Below, piece after piece: positions 8,134 through 17,790 of a DNA stretch of 64,000 bases. A model generated the notes under the pieces. It was not told the origin of the DNA and made no database searches. It saw nothing but the letters and a program-made list of their open reading frames with translations. The stretch is taken from assembly GCA_965200435.1 (NCBI GenBank), contig OZ241337.1, positions 1,364,001-1,428,000 on the forward strand. The letters are read 5' to 3'. Source of the DNA: Bin75 sp965200435. Its GTDB lineage: Bacteria > Nitrospirota > Nitrospiria > Nitrospirales > UBA8639. The position numbers and the translations under genes were made by a program. Position 1 is the first letter of the stretch; each line of letters starts with the position of its first letter.

Positions 8134-8277
8134 TTATCCGTCCTGGCCTTGTGGGCGGGCCCGGCCGAACTGCCGGCGGTTTTCCTGTTGGATGGCTTGC
8201 AGGCAGGCTTCACAAATTTCGCCGTGTTCGTCGGTCATGTAGGTTTCGGTTATTTCTCCGCAGCGATCACAGATCAT
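8134..8277 (-). CDS. 47-residue C4 zinc-finger protein
   Basis: A short gene read from the ATG at 8277 to a TAA at 8134-8136. It has two CxxC knuckles, C3-C6 (CDRC) and C22-C25 (CEAC), separated by 15 residues, like the zinc-finger end of DksA/TraR proteins, then a charged tail. AGGAT precedes the start by a few bases, and it begins 16 bp after the lspA stop, so it should be the last gene of the ileS-lspA operon. Function unknown; a small metal-binding or polymerase-binding protein is possible. The Cys pattern and spacing make it likely to be real. Confidence 0.6.
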   Translation of the reverse strand: MICDRCGEITETYMTDEHGEICEACLQAIQQENRRQFGRARPQGQDG

Positions 8278-8292
8278 GGGTTATCCTACGCC

Positions 8293-8835
8293 TTACTCTT
8301 TGCCGTTCAGAGTGCCGCCTGTTGCGGGCGGACCGGCAGAAGGGTGTTCTCTCTTTGTCTCCATCGCAAACAGGATCAGCAGTGACACGACGCCCACGCT
8401 GATGGCGCTGTCCGCCACGTTAAACGCCGGCCAGTGGTAGCCTCCGAGGTAAAAGTCCAGAAAGTCCACGACTTCACCGTATCGCAACCGATCCAGAAGG
8501 TTCCCGATGGCCCCGCCAACGATGCCGGAGACGCTGAGTTGGCCCCATACGTCCGCCGGGTGCATTCGATAAAAAATCGTTCCCAACAGCCCGAGGGCAA
8601 AGATGGATGTCCCGACGAAAAAGATGAGCCGGAACGCGCTGTTGGTCGTGGCGAACATGCCGAAGGCTGCGCCGGGATTCCGAATATAGGTGAGGTTGAA
8701 AAATCCGGCTATGATGGGGATCGATTCATGCACGGACATGGTATGCATGACGAGAGCCTTCGTGATTTGATCCAGGATCACAATGACGAGACTGACGCCA
8801 AGCAGCAGACTCCATCGCTGGAATCCGTCGTTCAC
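8293..8835 (-). CDS. lspA: Lipoprotein signal peptidase II
   Basis: A 180-residue inner-membrane aspartyl protease that cuts prolipoproteins before the lipidated cysteine. Four hydrophobic helices are evident. The two catalytic Asp motifs are present: GAIGNLLDRLRYGEVVDF and FNVADSAISVG. An N-terminal DQITKALV and the NPGAAFGM motif also match the family. The ATG overlaps the ileS stop by 4 bp, the classic ileS-lspA arrangement. The C-terminal ~20 residues (ETKREHPSAG onward) are a hydrophilic tail. Its likely substrates in this window include the lipoprotein binding protein at 44.9-46.4 kb. Confidence 0.95.
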   Translation of the reverse strand: MNDGFQRWSLLLGVSLVIVILDQITKALVMHTMSVHESIPIIAGFFNLTYIRNPGAAFGMFATTNSAFRLIFFVGTSIFALGLLGTIFYRMHPADVWGQLSVSGIVGGAIGNLLDRLRYGEVVDFLDFYLGGYHWPAFNVADSAISVGVVSLLILFAMETKREHPSAGPPATGGTLNGKE

Positions 8836-11684
8836 GTCACGGCCTCAAGGCAACGATCACAGATCGTCGGATGGTCGGGCGCACTCCCCACGGAGGCACG
8901 ATAATTCCAACAACGCTCACATTTTTCTCCCTCCGCCGGCATGACGTTCACGCTTATGCCTCGTGCCTCATCATTTCCCACATGAGGTTCGCCTGATTGG
9001 TGTTCGGTGGGGCGGACGACCACCTGGGAGACGATAAACAGCGTCGGCAACTCTTTTGCATAGGGTTTCAGCAACTCGTACAAGGGCGGAACGACGTTCA
9101 GCGTCACGCGAGCCTCCAGTGAAGACCCGATGACTTTGTCTCGCCGCTGTTGTTCCAGTGCCGACAGGACCACGGTACGAATGGCCAGTAATTGCCTCCA
9201 TTTGTCTGCCAGCTCGGCTTCATCGGGCAACGCCACGGGATCGGGAAAGGTCGAGAGGTGGACCGAGTCAACGGTTGCCGAAGATGGGTCTTTCCCGGGC
9301 AAGGCGTCCCACACGTCCTCCGCGGTAAAACTCAGGATGGGGGCCATGAGTTGGGCCAATCCCGTGACGATGCGAAACAGGACCATTTGCGACCCCCGTC
9401 GCAGGGGGGAGTCCGCGCGAAAGGTATAGAGCCGGTCTTTCAACACATCCAGATAGGTGGCACTCATGTCCACGGAACAGAAGTAGTCCAGTTCGTGCAC
9501 GATCTGCCGGAAATCGAATTCCTCGTATCCTTTCCGAACCTGACGGATGAGGTGGTTGAAGCGCAGCAGGGCCCACCGGTCCAACTCCGGCAATTGGGGG
9601 ATGTCAACGTGATGCGCCGGATTGTGCGGGTCGAAGTCATAGACGTTGCTGAGCAGGTACCGACAGGTATTCCGGATTTTCCGGTAGGCCTCGACCAATT
9701 GGTTGAGGATCGGCGATGAGATGCGCAGATCTTCCTGGTAATCCTGGGCCGCGACCCACAACCGAAGGATTTCCGCGCCATGCTGTTTGATCACATCCTG
9801 CGGCGACACCACGTTCCCTGCGGACTTGGACATCTTTTTGCCCTGACCATCGACCACGAACCCGTGGGTCAGGACGGCCCGATAGGGCGCCCGGCCCTCC
9901 GTGGTGACGGATGACAAGAGGGCGCTGTGGAACCAACCCCGGTGTTGGTCCGATCCTTCCAGGTACAAGTTCGCCGGCCACCAGTCTTCACCCTGCTGTT
10001 TGACAACCGCGGCATGACTCACCCCCGACTCCAACCACACGTCCAGGATATCCTGTTCTTTATTGAATGCGGTGGCGCCGCACGCCCCACAGGCCGTTCC
10101 CTCAGGGAGTAATTCCGACGCCGTTCGTTCGAACCACACGTCCGAGCCATGTTCACGCACCAGGGTGGCAATCCGATCAATGATCCTCGCGTTGATCAAC
10201 GGGGCTTGGCATTGCGCACAGACAAACCCGGGGATCGGCGTTCCCCAAATCCGTTGACGGGACAAACACCAGTCCGGCCGGTTCTCGATCATGCCGTAGA
10301 TCCGGTCGCGGCCTCGCTCCGGAATCCATTGAACGCGGTCGATTTCTTCAAGAGCCCTCTCGCGCAACCGGCCTTTGTCCATGGAGACGAACCATTGCTG
10401 CGTGGCGCGAAAGATCACCGGCTTCTTACAGCGCCAGCAATGGGGATAGGAATGGGTCAGTGAGCCATGGCCGAGTAAGACGTCCCGTTGCCGAAGGTGT
10501 TCCACGATCGCCGGGTTGGCTTTGAACACGTGCTGCCCGGCAAACTCGGGTACCTCCTGCGTGAAACAGCCACGGTTATCGACCGGCACAACGATCTGCA
10601 GAGGGTCCGCGAGCACCCGTCCCTCTCCGGGCGCGTGATATTTCAGCGCCAGCAGATAGTCGTCCATCCCATGACCCGGAGCGATATGTACGCACCCCGT
10701 TCCCTGTTCCAGCGTCACGAACTCACCAAGCAGAACAGACGAAAGCCCGTTGCCCAAGGGTCGTTTGCAGCGCAGGGCTTCGAACCCGGCACGGCCTTTT
10801 TGGCGAGCAAGGATTTCAGGGGATTTCAACGCACACGCTTTGCACACTTTTTCGACCAGTGCGTCCGCCATGACTAAAATTTCATTCCCGATGCGGACGA
10901 ACGCATAATCGATCTCGGGGTGAATCGCGACGGCTTGGTTCGCCGGAAGGGTCCAGGGCGTCGTGGTCCAAATCACGATGGAGACCGTCTCGACTCCTTC
11001 AAGGCCGGCCAGCCCAAGCCGTTCCACGGCGGACGCTTCGAACGGAAATTTCACGTAGACGGAGGGAGCGTCATGGTCCATGTACTCCACTTCGGCTTCG
11101 GCTAAGGCGGTCTGATCCTGCGTACACCACAACACCGGTTTCAGCCCTTTATACACCCCGCCCTGATCCACGAATTTTCCGAACTCTCGAATGATGGTCG
11201 CCTCGTAGGCTTTGTCCATCGTGAGGTAGGGACGTTCCCAATCACCCAACACGCCCAATCGCTGAAACTCATCCCGTTGGACGTTCCAGAATTTGTCCGC
11301 GTACCCACGACACTGCCGACGCAATTCCGTGACGCTCATGTCCTTTTTCTTCTCGCCAAGTTGCTTCGTGACCTGGTGTTCAATGGGTAATCCGTGACAA
11401 TCCCAGCCCGGAATGTAGGGCGCTTGCATTCCTTCCATGGTGCGGGACTTGATGATGATGTCCTTGAGGATTTTATTGAGCGCGTGGCCGATATGAATGT
11501 GGCCGTTGGCATACGGCGGGCCGTCATGCAGGATATAGAGTCGCTTGCCCGCCCGGGATGCTTGAATGCGTTGATAGATCTCCTGCTTCGTCCACCGGGC
11601 AACGAATTCCGGCTCACGATTCGGCAGGTTCCCTTTCATGGGGAAGGCCGTCCTGGGCAGATTGAGCGTTGACTTATAATCCAT
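8832..11684 (-). CDS. ileS: Isoleucyl-tRNA synthetase
   Basis: 950 residues, full length for a bacterial type 1 enzyme. It charges tRNA-Ile and edits valine. The class I signatures are HIGH within NGHIHIGHALN (residues 61-70) and KMSKS at 617-621 (GQGKKMSKSAGN). The editing (CP1) domain lies between them, with WTTTPWTLPANQA as its hallmark. The anticodon-binding region follows, and the C-terminus ends in a zinc finger CERCWNY...CDRC. The start MDYKSTLNLPRT is the usual N-terminus. It heads the ileS-lspA-zinc-finger operon. Confidence 0.97.
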   Translation of the reverse strand: MDYKSTLNLPRTAFPMKGNLPNREPEFVARWTKQEIYQRIQASRAGKRLYILHDGPPYANGHIHIGHALNKILKDIIIKSRTMEGMQAPYIPGWDCHGLPIEHQVTKQLGEKKKDMSVTELRRQCRGYADKFWNVQRDEFQRLGVLGDWERPYLTMDKAYEATIIREFGKFVDQGGVYKGLKPVLWCTQDQTALAEAEVEYMDHDAPSVYVKFPFEASAVERLGLAGLEGVETVSIVIWTTTPWTLPANQAVAIHPEIDYAFVRIGNEILVMADALVEKVCKACALKSPEILARQKGRAGFEALRCKRPLGNGLSSVLLGEFVTLEQGTGCVHIAPGHGMDDYLLALKYHAPGEGRVLADPLQIVVPVDNRGCFTQEVPEFAGQHVFKANPAIVEHLRQRDVLLGHGSLTHSYPHCWRCKKPVIFRATQQWFVSMDKGRLRERALEEIDRVQWIPERGRDRIYGMIENRPDWCLSRQRIWGTPIPGFVCAQCQAPLINARIIDRIATLVREHGSDVWFERTASELLPEGTACGACGATAFNKEQDILDVWLESGVSHAAVVKQQGEDWWPANLYLEGSDQHRGWFHSALLSSVTTEGRAPYRAVLTHGFVVDGQGKKMSKSAGNVVSPQDVIKQHGAEILRLWVAAQDYQEDLRISSPILNQLVEAYRKIRNTCRYLLSNVYDFDPHNPAHHVDIPQLPELDRWALLRFNHLIRQVRKGYEEFDFRQIVHELDYFCSVDMSATYLDVLKDRLYTFRADSPLRRGSQMVLFRIVTGLAQLMAPILSFTAEDVWDALPGKDPSSATVDSVHLSTFPDPVALPDEAELADKWRQLLAIRTVVLSALEQQRRDKVIGSSLEARVTLNVVPPLYELLKPYAKELPTLFIVSQVVVRPTEHQSGEPHVGNDEARGISVNVMPAEGEKCERCWNYRASVGSAPDHPTICDRCLEAVT

Positions 11685-11873
11685 CGTCTTTTTCTGTCAT
11701 GCCGGTCTGTGTTCGGTCATTCGTTGACGGAATCAGAAGCCAACCACATCATAGTGTCGAGAACCCGCTCCCCTTAAGGGAGAGGGCCGGGTGAGGGGAG
11801 AGAGAACGTTGGCCGACTCGCCGCCGCCGGCGTGTCTGCGCAAGCGTCCGCTGGTGAATGAGCGATCTGCTCG
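11685..11873. other. Spacer between nadA and ileS with short repeats
   Basis: The gap holds a GTCATTCGTTGAC motif at 11716-11728 and a hairpin with CTCCCCTTAAGGGAGAG at about 11768-11786. The ileS promoter must lie here, but I see no convincing -35/-10 pair. Confidence 0.4.
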
Positions 11874-12977
11874 CTAGCTGACCGCCATCATTCGATCGAG
11901 TGCGATCCGAGCCAGGACCTTATCATCGCCCGGCACGGAAATCTGATTCACCACACAGCCTTGTGCGAGATTCTCCATGCTCCAACACAAGTGGGCCGCA
12001 TCGATCCGAAACATGGTCGCACACCGGCAGACGGTTGGGGACAGGAAAAACACCTGTTTGTCGGCTTCTTCGTTTTTCAGCCGGTTGACCAGATTCAACT
12101 CCGTCCCCACAGCCCACAGGGTCCCCGGTGGGGCCTGTTTGACCGTCCGAATAATGGTTTCCGTGGATCCCACCGCGTCGGCTTGGTTGACCACGTCTTC
12201 GTGACATTCCGGATGCACGATGATCCGAATGCCCGGATAGGTTTTGCGAAAGTACTCCACGTGCGCGGGTTGAAACATCTGATGGACACTGCAGTGGCCC
12301 TTCCATAAAATCAGACGGGCTTTCCGGATCGCCTCTTTTGTGTTCCCTCCGTATGGCAGGTACGGATCCCAGACGATCATGTATTCCCGCGACATGCCCA
12401 TGGTATTCGCCACGTTGCGCCCAAGATGTTCATCCGGGAAGAACAGGATTTTTTCTCGCCGGGTCCAGCACCATTCCATGACGGCCTTGGCATTGGACGA
12501 CGTACAGGTAATCCCTCCATGCTCCCCGCAAAAGGCTTTGAGGACCGCGGCAGAGTTCACGTACACCGCCGGCATGACGTCCTCTTCCACGGACAACACG
12601 CGCCCCAGTTCTTCCCAACACTGATCCACCTGCTCAATGGCCGCCATATCCGCCATGGAACACCCCGCGGCCAAATCCGGCAAAATCACGGTCTGGCTCG
12701 ACCGGCTCAAAATATCGGCGGTTTCCGCCATGAAGTGGACACCGCAAAAGACTACGTAGGGGTGCTGCGACCGTTCCGCCGCCAACTTGGACAGCAACAG
12801 CGAGTCCCCTCTAAGATCGGCGTGCATAATGACTTCATCTCGTTGATAGTTATGCCCCAGGATCAGCACCTGATCGCCGAGTGTTCTCTTGGCAACCCTG
12901 ATCCGTTCAGAGAGTTCCGCGACCGGGACCGACTCGTAATCGGTGATGGGAAAGACCCTGGTTTCAACGAAATTCAC
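11874..12977 (-). CDS. nadA: Quinolinate synthase A
   Basis: 367 residues, the length of the longer (Bacillus-type) NadA. It condenses iminoaspartate with dihydroxyacetone phosphate to quinolinate in NAD synthesis, using a [4Fe-4S] cluster. Candidate cluster cysteines are C106 (AAGCSMAD), C229 (GHCSVHQ) and C317 or C319 (PTVCRCATMF). The active-site segments LGHNYQRDEV (40-49) and HPECHEDVV (255-263) are intact. AGAGGGG lies about 6 nt before the ATG. No nadB or nadC is in the window, so it is probably transcribed alone. Confidence 0.95.
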   Translation of the reverse strand: MNFVETRVFPITDYESVPVAELSERIRVAKRTLGDQVLILGHNYQRDEVIMHADLRGDSLLLSKLAAERSQHPYVVFCGVHFMAETADILSRSSQTVILPDLAAGCSMADMAAIEQVDQCWEELGRVLSVEEDVMPAVYVNSAAVLKAFCGEHGGITCTSSNAKAVMEWCWTRREKILFFPDEHLGRNVANTMGMSREYMIVWDPYLPYGGNTKEAIRKARLILWKGHCSVHQMFQPAHVEYFRKTYPGIRIIVHPECHEDVVNQADAVGSTETIIRTVKQAPPGTLWAVGTELNLVNRLKNEEADKQVFFLSPTVCRCATMFRIDAAHLCWSMENLAQGCVVNQISVPGDDKVLARIALDRMMAVS

Positions 12978-13743
12978 GCACGCCCCTCTTTCTTCTGTGA
13001 CGACATATTCTCACTGACTGCTTCTTTCGTTGGGCGGCCAAACACATGTCAAGTCTAAACCTTGGATTGTAACAGATCTTAAAAATCCTGCAACAGCGCC
13101 GATCCACGCAGTTCAAACGCGACGCATTGTCAATGTTCAGTCATTCGTTGAGAGAATGCAAGGTGCGCTCCTCGCTTTTGTTGCAGCCGCGCCCTCCCCC
13201 GATGACGGATGTCGAGGGGGATGGCGCGGCAGAGGAAACTCTGCGCCATGAGATGGCGCAGCTACAAAGACAAAAGGGAGCGGGCCAAAAAAGAAGCGGC
13301 ATGGGAGAGCACCGCGACACAGACAACCCGGTCTCCCTGTCCTTGTAGGGACGCGATCGTATCGCGCCCGGCGCGGCAGGGGAAACTCTGCGCCATGAGA
13401 TGGCGCAGCTACAAAGACAAAAGGAAGCGGGCCAAAAAAGAAGCGGCATGGGAGAGCAGCGCGACATAGACAACCCGGTCTCCCCGTCGTTGTAGGGACG
13501 CGATCGTATCGCGTCCGGCGAGGCCGGCAAAAACCCCGCGCCATGAGATGGCGCGGCTACGAAAGAGGGAAACGGGGCGAGGGAGTCTGACGAAGACAAC
13601 CCGGTCTCGCCGCCGTTGTCGGTCGGGTTAGTCGCACGGCGTAACCTGACATCTCCAGCTTGGATCCCCGCTGAGAAAGTCGGGGATGACAGGCTTATAT
13701 ATTTGTTTATCGAAGAAACTCGAATTATTATGAATAAAGCACG
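12978..13743. other. Intergenic region filled with hairpin repeats
   Basis: A 766-bp gap without a credible gene. It holds a GTCATTCGTTGAG motif at 13140-13152, the 147-bp tandem array from 13226, and a stem ATCCCCG...CGGGGAT near 13663-13687. The long reading frames across it on the minus strand are side products of the tandem repeats. Confidence 0.7.
13226..13620. repeat. 147-bp tandem array (two full units and a partial one)
   Basis: Units start at 13226, 13373 and 13520, exactly 147 bp apart; the first two are nearly identical and the third diverges. Each contains two family D hairpins: GCGCCATGAGATGGCGC and GGACGCGATCGTATCGCGTCC. Related single units occur near 25.9, 27.0 and 46.7 kb. 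Confidence 0.85.
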
Positions 13744-13767
13744 TTGAGGGACGCAGTCTTTTCTACG

Positions 13768-15186
13768 ATGACGAGGACCGCGCATCGTGCCATGAATATC
13801 GCAAAACGAGAACCCGGGCTCTTCGGCGCCCATTTTCTTCCATCGACCAAGCGGCTGGAATCCCATGCCGCGGTACGCATTCCTCGTCGCTTGCGGGTGT
13901 GGTCGCGCTCAGCCATTGTGCTGTTTCTGGTCTTCGGCGTGACCGTGAGTTTCGTACCGTGGACACAGACGGTCACCGTCCAAGGCCGATTATCCGCCTA
14001 TTCGCCGTCGGAACGACCTCAGGAAATTCACGCTCAGATCAACGGACGCATTCGTGCGTGGCACGTGAATGAAGGGATGGCCGTCAAGAGCGGAGACCTG
14101 GTTCTCGAGTTGGACGACGTGGATCCCAAATTCATGGCACCGGATCTCCTGCAACGATTGGATCAATCCCGCAATGCCCTGGAAGATCGGCGTCGAGCCG
14201 CTTTGGCGCGTACCGACATCCTGGCCCAACGTCTCGAAGAAATGTCGAAGCTGACGCAGGCGGCCACAATCTCGGCCAAAGCTCGAGTGTCTGAGGCTGA
14301 TCATAAAGTCCAAAGTGCCAGACAACGCCTGGCCCGGGCGAACGTGACCCGGGAGACCGCCACCTTAAACCTGGAGCGCTCACGTCTTTTGGAGGCCGAC
14401 GGCTTGGTTTCACGACGGGAACTGGAGTTGGCGATCCAAACGGAGATCGCTTCCCGCGCGGAGGTGAAGGCGGCTGAAGCGGCGTTACGCGAAACGGAAC
14501 AGGCACGACGAGCCTTGGCGCACGGCCGTGAACAAATTGACGCGGAATTGATCCAGCGGGAATTGGAGACGCGATCCCAAAGAGCTGCCGCCTTTGCCGA
14601 TGCAGCCAAGGCGTCTGAAGAATTGGCCGATTTGGAATTGAAACGGTCCAATGCCTTGCAACGCCGTGCGGCCGGCCAGGTCGTCTCCCCGCTTGACGGG
14701 ACCGTGGTTCGCCTGACCCCGATCGGTCTCGGCGAAATCGTGCACCCCGGGGACGCGCTTTTCACGATCGTCCCTTCGAGTGCCACCCGGGCCGTTGAAA
14801 TGTGGGCCGAGGCGATTGATGCCCCGCTTCTGAAACCCGGCAGACCGGTTCGCTTGCTCCTTCACGGTATCCCGGCCATTCCCGTCCCGGCGTGGCCCAA
14901 GTTCATGGCCGGCACCTACGATGGACGCATTCAGGTCGTGGATCAATCGGCTTCGGTCAACGGCAAATTTCGTTTATGGGTGGTGCCTGAGACAACACGT
15001 CGAAATTGGCCGCCTCAAGAACAAGTCCGGCAAGGGACCCAAGTCATGGGGTGGGTCATCCTCAATCGCGTCCCGTTGTGGTACGAGATGTGGCGTCGGT
15101 TCAATTTGTTTCCGGCAGATTATGAAACAGGAGCCAAAGCGTTGACCGACGTGTTTCTGCCGAAAGCCGGACGCCGCGGACCATGA
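13768..15186 (+). CDS. HlyD-type membrane fusion (adaptor) protein
   Basis: About 472 residues. One membrane helix near residues 43-63 (WSRSAIVLFLVFGVTVSF) is followed by the lipoyl half-motif PWTQTVTVQGRL, a long alpha-helical hairpin rich in Ala, Glu and Arg (about 120-310), the second lipoyl half (GQVVSPLDGTVVRL) and a beta-barrel domain. This is the layout of adaptors that join an inner-membrane pump to a TolC channel. I chose the ATG at 13768; a TTG at 13744 and an ATG at 13792 are also possible because no strong ribosome site separates them. It overlaps the next frame by 4 bp and belongs to a three-gene export cassette. Confidence 0.85.
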   Translation: MTRTAHRAMNIAKREPGLFGAHFLPSTKRLESHAAVRIPRRLRVWSRSAIVLFLVFGVTVSFVPWTQTVTVQGRLSAYSPSERPQEIHAQINGRIRAWHVNEGMAVKSGDLVLELDDVDPKFMAPDLLQRLDQSRNALEDRRRAALARTDILAQRLEEMSKLTQAATISAKARVSEADHKVQSARQRLARANVTRETATLNLERSRLLEADGLVSRRELELAIQTEIASRAEVKAAEAALRETEQARRALAHGREQIDAELIQRELETRSQRAAAFADAAKASEELADLELKRSNALQRRAAGQVVSPLDGTVVRLTPIGLGEIVHPGDALFTIVPSSATRAVEMWAEAIDAPLLKPGRPVRLLLHGIPAIPVPAWPKFMAGTYDGRIQVVDQSASVNGKFRLWVVPETTRRNWPPQEQVRQGTQVMGWVILNRVPLWYEMWRRFNLFPADYETGAKALTDVFLPKAGRRGP

Positions 15187-15245
15187 AACGGATAGACAGG
15201 TCAGGCTGCGTGCGCGAGCATACCTATCAGATGGGAGGGGTCAGC

Positions 15246-16682
15246 ATGAAAAGTCTACGAATTGCCGTTGTCATCTGGCTTATGGGATTCCACGTGCTCC
15301 CCGTAGGGGCTGAAGAAACGGCAACACCATCTTCACAAGAACCGCCGCGATCCGTTCTGACGTTGAACAAGGTTTTGGCCCAAGTGGAACAGGGGCATCC
15401 ACTGCTTCAGGGAACGCAGACGCAAAAGATCGTGGCCAGCGGAAAATTACTGAAAGCGCTGGGTGCCTTCGAACCGAAACTCGTCAATGATTGGGAATTG
15501 GAACGATTAGCCGGTAACACCGACACCACAAGTGTGGGGTTCAATGATACGTTCGTGGAGTTCCGTCATCCCTGGGGCGTCCAAGGATTTGCCGGATTCC
15601 GGGCAGGCATGGGGAACGTCAAAATCGCGGATTTGGCTATCGATTCTTCCAATCAACCGTTATTGGGCATTGTGTTTCCTCTCCTGCGCGGACTGGTCAC
15701 AAATCCTGCCCATGCAGAATTGAAGAAATCCGAATTGGCCACCAAACAGGCCCAACTCGAAATTCAACAAACACGGCAGGATTTGTACCGGGGGGCGGCG
15801 ATGCAATACTGGAATTGGGTGGCGGCGCATCAATTCGTCGCGTTACAGAACAAAGCCGTCACGGTGGCCGTGACCCGGTCCCGGCAGTTGTCGAGACAGG
15901 CCAAAACCGGAGCGAGAGCCGAGTTTGACGTCATTGAAGCCAACCAGGAAGTGCAACGACGCCGAGCGGGTTTGATCAAGGCGAGACGCACACTCGAGCG
16001 AGAACAACTGAAACTCGCCTTGTTCCTGTGGGAGGGTGGCAATCCGGTCGTCGTTCGACAGTTTAAGCCCCCGGATCTGTCATTGATGCAACAACGGCAA
16101 ATCTCTCAACGTGAACAGGACAAGAAGCAGGCCATTTCCGTTCGTCCGGAAATCCAACTCGTTCATCTGGAAGCCAAGCTGAATCACATCGACCTGGAAG
16201 TGGCGAACAATAATTTCCTTCCAAATCTGACCGCAGAGGCTCAGCCGACGAGGAAGCCCGGAGAGTTCGTCCTGGGGTTGGGGTATCGATTCGGCGTACA
16301 GATGAGCCTTCCGTTCCTCCAGCGCCATGCACGAGGTGACCGCCTTCAGATCGAAGGCAAGGCTCAGCGCCTCAGATTCATGCAGCAATATCGCATTCAA
16401 CAAGTGTCCCTGGACGTGGACAATGCCCGATCAGCCGTCGCCCGCGCGAGGGAACGCATCCAGGTTTCCCTGCACGCGTTTGACTTGGCCCAAGCCCTGG
16501 AAAAGGGCGAACGCACGCGATTTCGGCACGGGGCAACGAGTTTGGTCTTCGTCAATCTTCGGGAACGAAACGTTATTCAGGCGGCTGAGGAGTGGATTGC
16601 CGCGCTGGCCGACTACCAAAAAGCGCTGGCGTTCTATCAATGGGCGATCGGACAATGGGTGAACGGCGCGCCCACCGCCTGA
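15246..16682 (+). CDS. TolC family outer-membrane efflux protein
   Basis: About 478 residues. The ATG at 15246 is preferred because GGGAGGGG lies 5 nt before it and the protein then begins with a signal peptide (MKSLRIAVVIWLMGFHVLPV...GAEE). An ATG at 15183 in the same frame overlaps the adaptor stop but would bury the signal peptide. Two outer-membrane efflux repeats of long helices follow (for example ATKQAQLEIQQTRQDLYRGA and LDVDNARSAVARARERIQ), as in TolC channels. With its neighbours it would form a trans-envelope export line; the substrate is unknown. Confidence 0.85.
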   Translation: MKSLRIAVVIWLMGFHVLPVGAEETATPSSQEPPRSVLTLNKVLAQVEQGHPLLQGTQTQKIVASGKLLKALGAFEPKLVNDWELERLAGNTDTTSVGFNDTFVEFRHPWGVQGFAGFRAGMGNVKIADLAIDSSNQPLLGIVFPLLRGLVTNPAHAELKKSELATKQAQLEIQQTRQDLYRGAAMQYWNWVAAHQFVALQNKAVTVAVTRSRQLSRQAKTGARAEFDVIEANQEVQRRRAGLIKARRTLEREQLKLALFLWEGGNPVVVRQFKPPDLSLMQQRQISQREQDKKQAISVRPEIQLVHLEAKLNHIDLEVANNNFLPNLTAEAQPTRKPGEFVLGLGYRFGVQMSLPFLQRHARGDRLQIEGKAQRLRFMQQYRIQQVSLDVDNARSAVARARERIQVSLHAFDLAQALEKGERTRFRHGATSLVFVNLRERNVIQAAEEWIAALADYQKALAFYQWAIGQWVNGAPTA

Positions 16683-16718
16683 ATACCTGACGCGACCCAC
16701 GATGGACCTTGAGACGGC

Positions 16719-17738
16719 ATGAAGACCACACTTCCGAATCTGAGAGATCATCTCGACCGTTTGGGACTGCTCATCAGGCATGAACGGCTGCTTGTGGGGG
16801 CGATGCTGATCTATGCCGTCGCGGTGGGGATCTTTTCCCTGATCATTCCCCTCACGGTTCAGGAACTGATCAATACCTTCTCCTACACGGTTTCACCGGT
16901 GATGTTGGTGACCCTTATCAGCATTATGGCGATCATCCTGTTTTTTGTCGGCGCATTTCGCATTCTGCAATTTTATGCCACCGATATCCTCGAACGGCGA
17001 ATTTTCGTGCGAGTGACGTTGGTCCTCGCGCAACTCGCCTCGCGCGTCAAGGAAGAGACGTTTCGATCCGATGCGATCAATCGATTTTTTGAAACGGTCT
17101 TTCTGCAACGAGCCCTGGCCAGCTTGCTCGTCGATTTTACCAATGTACTGGTCGGGGGCTTGATCGGCATGACGCTGCTGGTCTTCTATCATCCGTACTT
17201 CATGGTCTTCGATCTCATGCTGCTGGGCTCGATGGTGCTGATCGGGATTTTGGGCAAGGGAGGGGTGCGCACCACGCTTCACATGTCCGAAGCCAAATAC
17301 GAGGTCTTTCGCTGGCTCCAGGACGTCACCGGCAACCGGCATCGGTTCCACGCCACAAGCGATGCGGACCTGATGGAACAAGCGGATACCTTGGCGACGG
17401 AGTACGTCCGCGCGCGCGAATCCCGTTTCAGCGTCCTGCTGCGTCAATATATCGGTTCCCTGTCGCTTCAGGTGTTGCTGCATGCCGGACTCTTGGGAAC
17501 CGCGGGGTGGTTGCTCAGCAAAGGAGAATTGACCTTGGGGCAACTCGTCGCAGCCGAAGTCATTGTCGCAAGTCTGCTGCTCAATCTGGAATCCGTCACG
17601 AAACGCACCTCTACCGTGTTTTACTTTTTCAGCGCGTTAACCGAATTGGATGCGTTGTGCTCTTTTCCTGAAAGCAAAGCGATCGGTCTTCTCGAATCCG
17701 CCGTTTCAATTCCGAGAGAACGCAATGGCGAGACGTGA
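16719..17738 (+). CDS. ABC transporter membrane domain without ATPase domain
   Basis: 339 residues with a type 1 ABC exporter membrane fold: about five to six hydrophobic helices, the first being LVGAMLIYAVAVGIFSLIIP, and the coupling region HMSEAKYEVFRWLQDVTGN. It ends at SALTELDAL...SIPRERNGET before any Walker A or B motif. In related HlyB-type proteins the nucleotide-binding domain would follow directly. Just past the stop, another frame reads GERADASLEIEQLVIVQRN and is then ended by the first family A repeat at 17791. The ATPase part may therefore have been lost to a frameshift and repeat insertion; otherwise it works with a separate ATPase. It is the third gene of the export cassette. 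Confidence 0.75.
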   Translation: MKTTLPNLRDHLDRLGLLIRHERLLVGAMLIYAVAVGIFSLIIPLTVQELINTFSYTVSPVMLVTLISIMAIILFFVGAFRILQFYATDILERRIFVRVTLVLAQLASRVKEETFRSDAINRFFETVFLQRALASLLVDFTNVLVGGLIGMTLLVFYHPYFMVFDLMLLGSMVLIGILGKGGVRTTLHMSEAKYEVFRWLQDVTGNRHRFHATSDADLMEQADTLATEYVRARESRFSVLLRQYIGSLSLQVLLHAGLLGTAGWLLSKGELTLGQLVAAEVIVASLLLNLESVTKRTSTVFYFFSALTELDALCSFPESKAIGLLESAVSIPRERNGET

Positions 17739-17790
17739 CCGGAGAGAGAGCAGACGCCTCGCTGGAAATAGAGCAACTGGTGATCGTTCA

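Noticed and set aside
13137..13866. Two long minus-strand frames with repeated FVFVAAPSHGAEF peptides
   Set aside because: They are translations of the 147-bp tandem hairpin array and overlap the start of the HlyD-like gene.
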